A stretch of DNA of 64,000 nucleotides. Source: Patiriisocius sp047730165 (GTDB taxonomy: Bacteria; Bacteroidota; Bacteroidia; Flavobacteriales; Flavobacteriaceae). The stretch spans positions 2,108,001 through 2,172,000 of the forward strand of contig NZ_CP159834.1 in the NCBI RefSeq assembly GCF_047730165.1. Direction: 5' to 3'. A model generated the notes under the pieces. That model did not search any database, was not told the origin of the DNA, and saw only the letters and a program-made list of their open reading frames with translations. Numbering within the stretch: the first letter of the stretch is position 1; each line of letters opens with the position of its first letter. Position numbers and translations under genes: made by a program. Below are positions 1-8,805 of this stretch, one piece after another.

Positions 1-306
1 TTGATTAAGCAAGTCTTTAAATCTTCAGAAATTGATGTTGCGATAGCAAGCAAGATAGAAAAAGATCAATTAAACCCATCTGACGAATTACCTAATGCAG
101 GAAAATTAATAGGGATACTCGAACGAATCCTAACGCTTACCTTTATTATAGGCAATCATTTTGAAGGCGTAGGCTTTTTAATAGCGGCAAAATCTATCTT
201 ACGCTACAGAGACACAGAAACTCTAAAAACAGAATACGTACTTATTGGGACTATGCTGAGTTTTGGGATTGCGGTGTTGTTGGGTAGTATTATTTTTATT
301 TTTTAA
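1..306 (+). CDS. DUF3307 family membrane protein, C-terminal part (5' end outside window)
   Basis: Only the last ~100 codons are inside the window; the frame is open at base 1, so the gene is cut by the window edge and the TTG at base 1 is not a trusted start. The visible part has the GKLIGILER motif followed by two hydrophobic segments (about residues 45-66 and 79-101 of the visible peptide), the tail pattern I know from DUF3307 proteins of Bacteroidota. The molecular role is unknown. It ends 1 base before the tilS start, so the two are probably co-transcribed. Confidence 0.7.
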   Translation: MIKQVFKSSEIDVAIASKIEKDQLNPSDELPNAGKLIGILERILTLTFIIGNHFEGVGFLIAAKSILRYRDTETLKTEYVLIGTMLSFGIAVLLGSIIFIF

Positions 307-307
307 T

Positions 308-1618
308 ATGCTCACATCCTTCAAAAAACATATCGACCAAACATTCCCTAGGCTCTGCGATAAAAAAATAATTCTTGCTTGCAGTGGAGGATTAGATAGT
401 GTACTGTTAGCACATTTGCTGAAACAGCTAAATTTCAATTTTTGTATAGCACATTGTAACTTTAATTTAAGAGGGGACGAAAGTGATGGAGATGCTGCAT
501 TTGTGGCCGCCTTAGCGACCCTGTTAAAAGTCCCGTTTTACGAGGAGGTCTTTGACACAAAGGCATTTGCCAAAGACCATAGAATATCAACACAAATGTC
601 CGCGAGAGAGCTGCGATATGAATGGTTTGAGCAACTACGGAAACAAATTAAGTTTGACCTAATAGCTACAGCACATCATGCAGATGACGTTTTAGAAACC
701 GTTTTAATAAATCTTTCCAGAGGCACAGGAATACGAGGTCTCACGGGTATTCCAGAAGAAACCGAAACTTTAATTAGACCTTTGTTACCTTTTTCAAGAG
801 ATGAAGTACTACGCTTTGCTAAAAAAGCTGAGTTTTTCTGGCGAGAAGATAGTAGTAATGCAGCAACAGATTATTTGCGTAATGAGCTACGTCATCGTGT
901 GATACCTCCTTATAAAAAAGCTTCAAAAAATGTATTAAAAGGAGTTCGGAATACGATAACCCACCTTCAAGCCACAGAACAACTTGTAGCGGATTATATG
1001 GTCTTACTTTATAATTTATTGGTGACAGAAACCGTTGATGGCTATGAAATTGATATTATAAAGCTTGGCGATTTACCGAATCAAGGTGCTGTTTTGTATG
1101 AGCTGTTATCTCCTTTTGGTTTTACCGCTTGGGATGATATAATTGATTTGGCTACTGCTCAAAGTGGTAAGCTAGTTTTTTCAGATAGTCATAGGCTACT
1201 CAAAGATAGGACAAAGTTTATTTTAACGGTTCGTGATTCAATTGAGAATATTTCAGAAGAAATAACCATTAATAAAAATGAAAGTCAGGTTATTGATCCT
1301 GTGCCATTAACCTTTATTCCTACAGATAAAATAGGGTACGTTGATAGCCGCATAGTATATGTAGATGCAGCTCTATTAGTGTATCCATTAATTGTGAGAA
1401 AGTGGCGTGAGGGCGATGTTTTTCAGCCTTTTGGACTCAAAGGAAATAAGAAAATTAGTAAGTTTTATAAAGATGAAAAGTTATCTTTAGCGGCTAAAGA
1501 AAAAACGTGGCTTTTATGTAGCGGAAAGACCATTGTCTGGGTGATAGGAATGCGCGCAGATGATCGCTTTAAAGTTACAGAGAAAACAACTCAAATAGTA
1601 AAAATTACAACCAACTAA
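308..1618 (+). CDS. tilS: tRNA(Ile)-lysidine synthase
   Basis: TilS uses ATP and lysine to convert C34 of the CAU-anticodon tRNA-Ile to lysidine, so that it reads AUA and is charged with Ile. The 436-residue product has the N-type PP-loop SGGLDS at residues 26-31, then the TilS pattern AHCNFNLRG, and a C-terminal substrate-binding region with KWREGDVFQPFG. The length is normal for the family. An in-frame ATG 45 bases further upstream lies inside the preceding gene and would give a hydrophobic extension; I chose the ATG at 308 because the conserved region begins soon after it. The next gene starts 3 bases after the stop, which suggests an operon. Confidence 0.95.
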   Translation: MLTSFKKHIDQTFPRLCDKKIILACSGGLDSVLLAHLLKQLNFNFCIAHCNFNLRGDESDGDAAFVAALATLLKVPFYEEVFDTKAFAKDHRISTQMSARELRYEWFEQLRKQIKFDLIATAHHADDVLETVLINLSRGTGIRGLTGIPEETETLIRPLLPFSRDEVLRFAKKAEFFWREDSSNAATDYLRNELRHRVIPPYKKASKNVLKGVRNTITHLQATEQLVADYMVLLYNLLVTETVDGYEIDIIKLGDLPNQGAVLYELLSPFGFTAWDDIIDLATAQSGKLVFSDSHRLLKDRTKFILTVRDSIENISEEITINKNESQVIDPVPLTFIPTDKIGYVDSRIVYVDAALLVYPLIVRKWREGDVFQPFGLKGNKKISKFYKDEKLSLAAKEKTWLLCSGKTIVWVIGMRADDRFKVTEKTTQIVKITTN

Positions 1619-1621
1619 CCT

Positions 1622-3616
1622 ATGAAGAAGTTTGCATTTTTAATCGTACTCCTTGTGTCATGCATTGCCCCAGCAAAGGCTCAAGAATTTTTAGATCCAG
1701 TTAAATGGAATGTGAGTATTGAAAAAGAGTCTGGTGATTTATACAACATACGTATGGAAGCCACAATTGAAGAAAAATGGCACTTATACAGCCAGAAAGA
1801 ACCAGAAATGGGGCCAGATGATATAGGTCCTATCCCTACAGAATTTACATATGACGCTTCTCCAGAAACCTACACCTTATTAGGTGAGACGACTGAGCCT
1901 CAGGTTCCGCCATATTACGATCCTATTTTTGAAATGGATATCGTGTTTTTTGAAAAGTCTGCTGTTTTCTTTCAGCAAATTAAAGTAGTGAACCCAAAAG
2001 ACCTTAAAATAAATGTAGATATTTATTATTCTGTGTGTGATGATAAACAATGTTTACCGCCAGAATCTAAGATTTTTGAACTTGACATTAAAAAAGGAAA
2101 GGCTCAGATAGCCAATTCAGAAATTACAGCCGATGATTTAGAAAAATCTGCAGCATTGACAATACCAATAAAAGGTAAGGAGAAATACGAAACAGAGAAA
2201 ACAGAGGAAAAGAGTTTTTTAACAATCTTCTTTTTAGGGTTTATTGGAGGTTTGATTGCTTTGCTAACACCTTGCGTTTTCCCGATGATCCCTTTAACGG
2301 TAAGCTTTTTTACAAAAAGCGCTAAAAGCAAAAAACTGGGAATGCGTAATGCAGTGCTTTACGGTTTGTTCATTTTTGGAATCTATGTTCTTTTAAGTCT
2401 TCCTTTTCATTTACTAGATTCATTGGATCCTGAGATACTGAATAATATATCGACTAACGTGACCTTAAATGTCATATTCTTTATCATATTTATCGCCTTT
2501 GCTTTTTCGTTCTTTGGGTATTATGAGATTACATTGCCTCAATCTTGGAGCGCAAAAATGGATGACAAAGCCAATAGTATAGGAGGGATAATAGGCATTT
2601 TCTTTATGGCATTGACGCTGGCTATTGTTTCTTTCTCTTGCACGGGGCCTATCTTAGGTTCTTTATTAGGAGGCTCCCTATCTAGTGATGGTGGTGCGAT
2701 GCAATTGACTATGGGTATGGGAGGATTTGGTCTCGCACTTGCTTTACCATTTGCTTTATTTGCTTTATTCCCTAACTGGTTAAATACGCTTCCTAAGAGT
2801 GGTGGTTGGTTAAATACGGTAAAGGTAGTCTTAGGTTTTATTGAGCTAGGATTGGCATTTAAATTCTTATCTAATGCAGACTTGGTTCAACACTGGGGAT
2901 TATTAAAGCGTGAGGTATTTATCGCAATATGGATTCTTTGTTCCCTTGGATTGGCCTTGTACTTATTCGGGTTTATTAGATTCCCGCATGATGGGCCTAA
3001 AATGAAGAAAAAACCATTAGGTAATATTATAGTTGGGGTAGCGGCGATTGCTTTTTTCCTTTACCTGATTCCTGGTTTATCAAATACAAAATACGCCAAC
3101 CTAAAAGTATTAAGTGGATTTCCACCACCGATGTTCTACAGTCTTTATGACAAAGGCGATATGGGGATTACTGGCCATAAAAGTTTTTATGATGGTCTTG
3201 AAGAAGCAAAAGCAACTGGAAAACCTATAATGATTGATTTTACAGGTTGGGCCTGTGTAAACTGCCGTAAAATGGAAGAGCAGGTTTGGACACGCGAGGA
3301 TATTTTTAAAGTAATAAATGAGGATTATGTTTTAGTGTCCCTTTATGTTGATGACAGAAAAGAACTGGAAGAAGACGATCGTTTTAACTTCTTAAAGCCA
3401 ACAGGTGGAACTAAGCGTATTAAAACAGTAGGTGATAAATGGGCGACATTCCAGACGGTAAATTTTGAGAACAATTCGCAGCCATATTATATTTTACTCG
3501 ATGCAGATTATAACCTTCTCAATAAGCCAATAGGCTACACTCCTGATGGGGATGAATACCTGTTTTGGTTAAACGAAGGTTTAGATAATTTTACAGGGGA
3601 ATCAATCAATAAATAG
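1622..3616 (+). CDS. dsbD: Thiol:disulfide interchange protein, DsbD type
   Basis: Carries electrons from cytosolic thioredoxin across the inner membrane to periplasmic thiol proteins. A signal peptide covers about residues 1-20. The N-terminal immunoglobulin-like DsbD domain follows, with a CDDKQC cysteine pair near residues 140-145. A multi-span CcdA-like membrane domain carries the TPCVFPM cysteine (C218) and SCTGP. The C-terminal periplasmic thioredoxin domain has a CVNC active site at residues 545-548 within GWACVNCRKME. All three domains and their cysteines are present in the usual order and the length (664 residues) is typical, so the protein should be functional. It directly follows tilS. 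Confidence 0.93.
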   Translation: MKKFAFLIVLLVSCIAPAKAQEFLDPVKWNVSIEKESGDLYNIRMEATIEEKWHLYSQKEPEMGPDDIGPIPTEFTYDASPETYTLLGETTEPQVPPYYDPIFEMDIVFFEKSAVFFQQIKVVNPKDLKINVDIYYSVCDDKQCLPPESKIFELDIKKGKAQIANSEITADDLEKSAALTIPIKGKEKYETEKTEEKSFLTIFFLGFIGGLIALLTPCVFPMIPLTVSFFTKSAKSKKLGMRNAVLYGLFIFGIYVLLSLPFHLLDSLDPEILNNISTNVTLNVIFFIIFIAFAFSFFGYYEITLPQSWSAKMDDKANSIGGIIGIFFMALTLAIVSFSCTGPILGSLLGGSLSSDGGAMQLTMGMGGFGLALALPFALFALFPNWLNTLPKSGGWLNTVKVVLGFIELGLAFKFLSNADLVQHWGLLKREVFIAIWILCSLGLALYLFGFIRFPHDGPKMKKKPLGNIIVGVAAIAFFLYLIPGLSNTKYANLKVLSGFPPPMFYSLYDKGDMGITGHKSFYDGLEEAKATGKPIMIDFTGWACVNCRKMEEQVWTREDIFKVINEDYVLVSLYVDDRKELEEDDRFNFLKPTGGTKRIKTVGDKWATFQTVNFENNSQPYYILLDADYNLLNKPIGYTPDGDEYLFWLNEGLDNFTGESINK

Positions 3617-3649
3617 ACATAAGAAAACAATTATATTAGGATTGTTTGT

Positions 3650-5271
3650 ATGCTTTTGGTTTCCGTGTCAGCTAAAGAAGTGGCATATGACCTTGAAGCT
3701 AATTATGCTAAAAAAGAACAAAACATCGCCATGCGTGATGGGATAAACCTTCATACAACTATTTATTTTCTTAAAGATAAGAGTAAAAGGTATCCTATTA
3801 TATTAATACGAACACCTATTAGTTTTAAGCTTTACGGCGAAAATAACCACCCAACGAAACTTGGTCCTAATCAATTTACGATGGAAGGGGGCTATGTCTT
3901 CGTATATCAAGATAAGCGCGGACGTTCGAATAGTGAGGGGGTTCTATGGTAATATGCGTGTGTATATACCAAATAAGAAAGCAAAATAAATTGATGAAGC
4001 AAGTGATACGTTTGATACTATAGACTGGTTAGTTAATAATGTAGACAACACTAATGGAAACCCAGGCACCTATGGTATTGCTTATCCGGGGTTTTATACC
4101 AGGTACTCGATACTTGATTCGCATCCTGCATTGAAAGCCGTTTCACCACAAGCTTATATAGGTGAATTCTTTTTTGATGATTTTCATCATTATGGGGCTA
4201 ATTTATTGACTTACTGGAGAGCCACTTAAGTTTTTGGTTATATGAAAGTAGCACCAATGAAATACACTTGGTACTCTTTTCCAGATCTAGGTTCACAAGA
4301 TCAATATCAATTTTTCTTAGATGTCGGGCTTTTAACTAATCTTGATACCTACTAGAAAAAGAAAAACATTTTCTGGACACAATTAAAAGAGCACCTTAAC
4401 TATTATGAATTCGGGTAGACTAGCGGCATTATCCAGCATTTAGAGCAGATCAAACTGGCGGTGATGACTGTGTAGGTGGTTTTTTTGACACGGAAGAGTT
4501 ATATGGTCCTTTAGAGACGTATAAGAATATTGAAAAGAGAAGTGATAATTATAATACTATAGTTTTTGGTCCCTGGAAATCTTATGATCAATGGCCGCCC
4601 AAAAATAGTAAGAAAAAAACATTTTGGTTATAGAATGGAGAGCGCCTTAATCCAAAGATGGAAAAGAGCTTCACCTTTGAAGAGTTTGTAAGTGACCCTA
4701 AAAAACCGATACAGTATACAGAAGACGTAAAATGGTTTTTACCCTCGTAAGTATATGATGGATGATAGGCGTTTTGAGGCAAGAATACCAGATGTAGTCG
4801 CTTTTGAAACTCCTATTCTCACTGAAGATATGACATTGTCTGGCGAGACTCTTGCAAAACTGCAAGTAGCAGCCACCGGCACAGATGCAGACTGGATAAT
4901 AAAATGGCAGATGTCTTTCCCGCAAAGGCTAAAAATACTGAAGAAACTCAAGACCACCTTAAGATGGGTAATTATCATATGATGTTAAGAAGTGAAGTGA
5001 AGTGAAGCGAGGGCGTTTCAGAAATAGTTTTTAAAAACAAGAGGCTTTTGTTCCAAATAAAAAGACTGAAGTAGCGACAAAGCTACAAGATGTAAATCAT
5101 ACTTTTAAAAAAGAACACAAGCTACAAATACAAAGCACGTGTTTCCCATTAATAGACGTAAAGCCTCAAACCTGTGTTTCTAATATTTTTAAGGCAGGGG
5201 AAGGTAACTCTAAGAAGCAGACTCACAAAATTTTTAATGACTCATCTGTAGAGTTTAAAATCTTAGAGTAA
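3650..5271 (+). pseudogene. Decayed CocE/NonD (X-Pro dipeptidyl-peptidase-like) alpha/beta hydrolase gene
   Basis: Reading the three forward frames piecewise recovers an almost complete secreted hydrolase of the CocE/NonD family, broken by many stops and frameshifts. The N-terminal part (3650-3952) contains MRDGINLHTTIYFLKD and VYQDKRGRSNSEG and ends in a TAG/TAA. Later pieces include the nucleophile elbow GTYGIAYPGF near 4069, where the expected Ser is Ala. A middle piece around 4470-4740 has GFFDTEELYGPL and FGPW, and the C-terminal piece ends at 5271. The original signal peptide seems to sit in another frame just before 3650. Loss of frame and of the catalytic Ser both indicate a dead gene. 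A weak terminator follows. Confidence 0.8.
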
Positions 5272-5713
5272 ATATCACCAAGTATTAATGAAATCAAAAA
5301 AGGCGGGTAGTAGCGCCATTTTTTATATAAAAAAATAGAGCGCCACTTTCGCAACGCTCTTAACAAACCTAACTTAGTAAATTTTATAAGCTCCATTCAC
5401 ACTCTTTTATCCCCACAAAAAAGATAGAATAAGAAGCTTTTCACTAATTCATAAATCAAATATACGGTACAAGCTTAAGTCTGATATACGTATAAACACG
5501 TATTTTTATATTTCGGTAAGGGAAAAGACATACGACTAACCTGTAAGACACTGGTAATTAGTAGTGTATTAAGACTTAAATAGTGAATTTGGATTTTAAG
5601 GGACTCCTTTTGTGCTACTATTTTATTCTTTTTTGCTATTTTAGATTGATTAGCATGCTTCATTGATACTTATTTACCTGTGGAGTAATAATTAATGATT
5701 ATTTTTAGCCCAT
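5272..5713. other. Intergenic region between decayed hydrolase and PUL regulator
   Basis: Holds the terminator at 5296-5324. A second inverted repeat (GAGCG 5338-5342 / CGCTC 5355-5359) would act on the minus strand, because it is followed there by a T-run. A 62-codon minus-strand frame at 5475-5663 starts with MKHANQSKIAKKN, has no family I recognise, and is not called as a gene. The promoter of the following regulator gene must lie here, but I could not identify a clear -7 box. Confidence 0.4.
5296..5324 (+). terminator. Weak rho-independent terminator after the decayed hydrolase
   Basis: A short GGCG...CGCC stem is flanked by A-rich sequence on the left and ATTTTTT on the right, 25 bases after the last stop of the pseudogene. 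It is probably the original terminator of that gene. Confidence 0.45.
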
Positions 5714-8530
5714 ATGGGATACAATATGCGGCATTTAGGTTTTCTATTATTCTTTTCGATTCAATTAATTTGCTCACAGTATAGTGCTGCTCAAGAATTG
5801 CCTCCTATCCATGTATATACACCAGAACAATATGGAGGTGAAAATCAAAATTGGTCTATTTCTCAATCTGCTAATGATAAAATATACATAGCAAATAATA
5901 AGGGTTTATTAGAGTTTGATGGTGCAAATTGGCTCTTATATAATACACCTAATAATACCATTATAAGATCTGTGACGGTTGTAGATGATAAGATATATAC
6001 CGGATGCTATATGGAATTTGGTTTTTGGCAGAAGGATAATTACGGGCAATTGCAGTATACTTCATTATCTAAAAGTATTAATCAGCCACTAATTGAAGAC
6101 GAACAGTTTTGGAATATAATACACATCGATGAGTATATCCTTTTTCAGTCATTAGACAGAATTTACATATTTAATACAAAGGATAATTCTTTTAATGTAG
6201 TTGGGAATGATGAAACAATTATCAAAACCTATAAGGTAGGTGATGGTATTTATTTTCAAACGATAAGCGGCATTTACAAGATTCAAGATGGTAAACCAAA
6301 ACTAGTTACTAATGACCCTTTTTTACGCGACAACATCATTGTCAATATGTTTGAGAAACAGGGGAAGATGTTGCTGTTGTCTCAGAATAACGGGTTTTAT
6401 GAATTGAATACTAATCAATTATCTAGGTGGAGTAACCCGAATAATGAACTTCCATCTAATCTGAGTATTTACAGTGCGATACAGCTTAAAAATGGAAATT
6501 TTGCCATAGGGACTATCTCCAATGGATTTATTCAATTAAATGATAAAGGAGAAATAATTTATCAAATAGACTCCTCAAATGGTTTATCAAATAATACCGT
6601 GTTATCTGTTTTTGAAGACAGCACTAGCAATATTTGGTTAGCGCTTGATAATGGTGTTAACAGTATCAATATACATTCCCCATTTAAGATATTCAATGAT
6701 AACAAAGGTGCTTTAGGTACCGTTTATGCATCTGCCGTCTACCGAGACAATTTATATCTAGGGACGAATCAAGGGTTGTTTAAAAAACCTTTTAATACTC
6801 CAGATGATTTTACCTTTATCAAAGAAACTCAAGGGCAAGTATGGAGTTTGGATGTGATTAACGGAGTGCTGTTTTGTGGGCATAATTTAGGCACATATAT
6901 TATTAATGATGACAAAGCAACCAAGATTTCTAGTATTCAAGGAACCTGGTCTATAAAGCCCATTAAAGGCAGGACAGATATTTTACTTCAAGGAAATTAT
7001 AATGGTTTAAATATTTTAGAAAAGAAAGGAACAACTTGGTCATTTAAAAACAAAATAGAAAATTTTAATATGTCATCGAGAAATTTTGAGTTTCATAACA
7101 CAAATGAGATTTTTGTAAATCACGAGTATAAAGGTCTTTTCAGAATTTCGATAGATAGTGACTTTTCCGAAGCCGTTACTATTGACAAAATGAATGTGTC
7201 ACAAGAGTTGAAATCTGGTATTGTTCAATATAACGACCAACTATTTTACGCGAATCAAGAAGGAGTCTATAAGTATGATACGTCCATTAGAGAATTTACT
7301 AAAGACACTATATACAGTACTTTTTATAAAGCGGAAGACTATGTCTCTGGAGTGATGATTAACGAAGATTTAAACAATAGACTGTGGGCCTTTTCAAAAG
7401 AAAATATTTGTTATGCAACCCCAGGAAAATTAAGTAATGTTCCTGTTATTAATAAATTTCCTTTACCATTAGAAATAAGAAAAAACATCGCTGGCTATGA
7501 AAACTTATTAGAAATTAACGATGAAGAATATATAATAGGTACTTCTAATGGGTACATCATAATGAATGTGAATAAGTTTGAACAAAAAATATATGATATC
7601 TCAATAAATACGATCGCTAGTAATAATCGTAATGCTACAAAACAAAATTTATTAGATAAAGATGCTCCGGCTTCACTAGAAAATAAAGAGAATGAAATAG
7701 GTTTTACATTTAGTATAACAGAATTTGACAAGCATATAAAAACTAAGTACCAATATCAATTAATTGGTGTGTATGATAAATGGAGCAAATGGACAGAGAC
7801 TTCAAATGTTTTATTTAAAAATTTAGCCTATGGTGATTATACATTTAACGTGAGAGGTAGTACTGGAGAAAGCGCACTCACAAATACAGCGAGCTATTCT
7901 TTCACTATAGAAAAGCCTTGGTATTTATCAAGCTGGATGATTGCCGTCTACTTGCTCAGCATCATCCTAGTGTCTTTTAGAATACACACGTTTTACAAAA
8001 GGTATTACAAGCGTAAAGAAATTGCCCTGTTAAGTCAAACCAAGAAAGAACTAGATCTAGCTGAGTTAGAAAACCAAAAACAGTTAATTAGTTTAGAAAA
8101 TCAAAAGCTACAGCAAGACATAGAAAATAAGAATAGAGAGCTCGCTATTTCTACAATGAGTATAATAAAGAAAAACGAGTTTTTAAGTACGCTAAAAAAA
8201 GAGTTAAATAATAACTCAGATAATGATTTAAAAAGACTCGTAAAAATAATAGATAAGAATCTGAATAATACAGATGATTGGAAACTTTTTGAAGAAGCAT
8301 TTAATAATGCTGATAAGGATTTTCTTAAAAAAATGAAGGCGAAACACGCTGTACTGACACCTAATGATTTAAGATTGTGTGCTTATTTGAGATTGAATCT
8401 ATCCTCAAAAGAGATCGCCCCACTATTGAATATTTCTCCTAGAAGTGTGGAGGTTAAACGTTATAGATTGCGTAAAAAAATGGAATTACCACACGAGTCT
8501 AGCTTAACTAATTATATATTGGAAATATAA
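5714..8530 (+). CDS. Membrane-spanning propeller/Y_Y_Y regulator with LuxR-type HTH
   Basis: Likely senses glucan fragments in the periplasm and directly controls the neighbouring genes. A signal/anchor at residues ~5-27 is followed by Reg_prop-like beta-propeller repeats (about 30-660), with pieces such as NIWLALDNGV. A Y_Y_Y (triple tyrosine) domain lies around 670-735 and one membrane segment around 740-758. A coiled coil rich in E, K and Q covers ~765-820, and the C-terminal LuxR-type helix-turn-helix ~875-938 contains LSSKEIAPLLNISPRSVEVK. There is no histidine kinase or receiver domain, so this is not a classical hybrid two-component system but a one-component membrane-bound transcription factor. 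Its place immediately before the glucan genes supports that job. ATG 5726 is an alternative start. Confidence 0.85.
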   Translation: MGYNMRHLGFLLFFSIQLICSQYSAAQELPPIHVYTPEQYGGENQNWSISQSANDKIYIANNKGLLEFDGANWLLYNTPNNTIIRSVTVVDDKIYTGCYMEFGFWQKDNYGQLQYTSLSKSINQPLIEDEQFWNIIHIDEYILFQSLDRIYIFNTKDNSFNVVGNDETIIKTYKVGDGIYFQTISGIYKIQDGKPKLVTNDPFLRDNIIVNMFEKQGKMLLLSQNNGFYELNTNQLSRWSNPNNELPSNLSIYSAIQLKNGNFAIGTISNGFIQLNDKGEIIYQIDSSNGLSNNTVLSVFEDSTSNIWLALDNGVNSINIHSPFKIFNDNKGALGTVYASAVYRDNLYLGTNQGLFKKPFNTPDDFTFIKETQGQVWSLDVINGVLFCGHNLGTYIINDDKATKISSIQGTWSIKPIKGRTDILLQGNYNGLNILEKKGTTWSFKNKIENFNMSSRNFEFHNTNEIFVNHEYKGLFRISIDSDFSEAVTIDKMNVSQELKSGIVQYNDQLFYANQEGVYKYDTSIREFTKDTIYSTFYKAEDYVSGVMINEDLNNRLWAFSKENICYATPGKLSNVPVINKFPLPLEIRKNIAGYENLLEINDEEYIIGTSNGYIIMNVNKFEQKIYDISINTIASNNRNATKQNLLDKDAPASLENKENEIGFTFSITEFDKHIKTKYQYQLIGVYDKWSKWTETSNVLFKNLAYGDYTFNVRGSTGESALTNTASYSFTIEKPWYLSSWMIAVYLLSIILVSFRIHTFYKRYYKRKEIALLSQTKKELDLAELENQKQLISLENQKLQQDIENKNRELAISTMSIIKKNEFLSTLKKELNNNSDNDLKRLVKIIDKNLNNTDDWKLFEEAFNNADKDFLKKMKAKHAVLTPNDLRLCAYLRLNLSSKEIAPLLNISPRSVEVKRYRLRKKMELPHESSLTNYILEI

Positions 8531-8749
8531 TTCTTCTGTAAAAGGAAGTGTATAGCTATACATTACCACAACATCTCTTATTTTAAGCTTGTTTCAAATG
8601 CCTAGCAACCCTAAATAAAACATTGACTTTCTTCTATACGATAAGGGATTAGAGTAAAAAGCCACTTTATTTTGTGTTGTATGTATTTTGTTGGGCTCTT
8701 TTTTGTGATATCTACATTGTTTTATATAAAATTACATAAAGTAATGAGT

Positions 8750-8765
8750 TGTTAAAAATTTAACA
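8750..8765. promoter_or_regulatory. Palindrome upstream of the first glucan enzyme gene
   Basis: TGTTAAA-AA-TTTAACA is a perfect 7-base inverted repeat with a 2-base centre, 40 bases before the ATG of the clan GH-A enzyme. Its symmetry and place suit an operator for a dimeric regulator, but AT-rich palindromes also arise by chance and no second copy was found in front of the other glucan genes. Confidence 0.25.
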
Positions 8766-8805
8766 AAATACTTGAGTAAATTCTATACAGCTAGCCAGTC
8801 TATTT

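Noticed and set aside
263..307. Upstream in-frame ATG for tilS at 263
   Set aside because: It lies within the preceding gene and would add a hydrophobic, unconserved extension; ATG 308 fits the family.
5475..5663. 62-codon minus-strand frame before the regulator gene
   Set aside because: No recognisable family; only a possible minus-strand terminator supports it, which is too weak.
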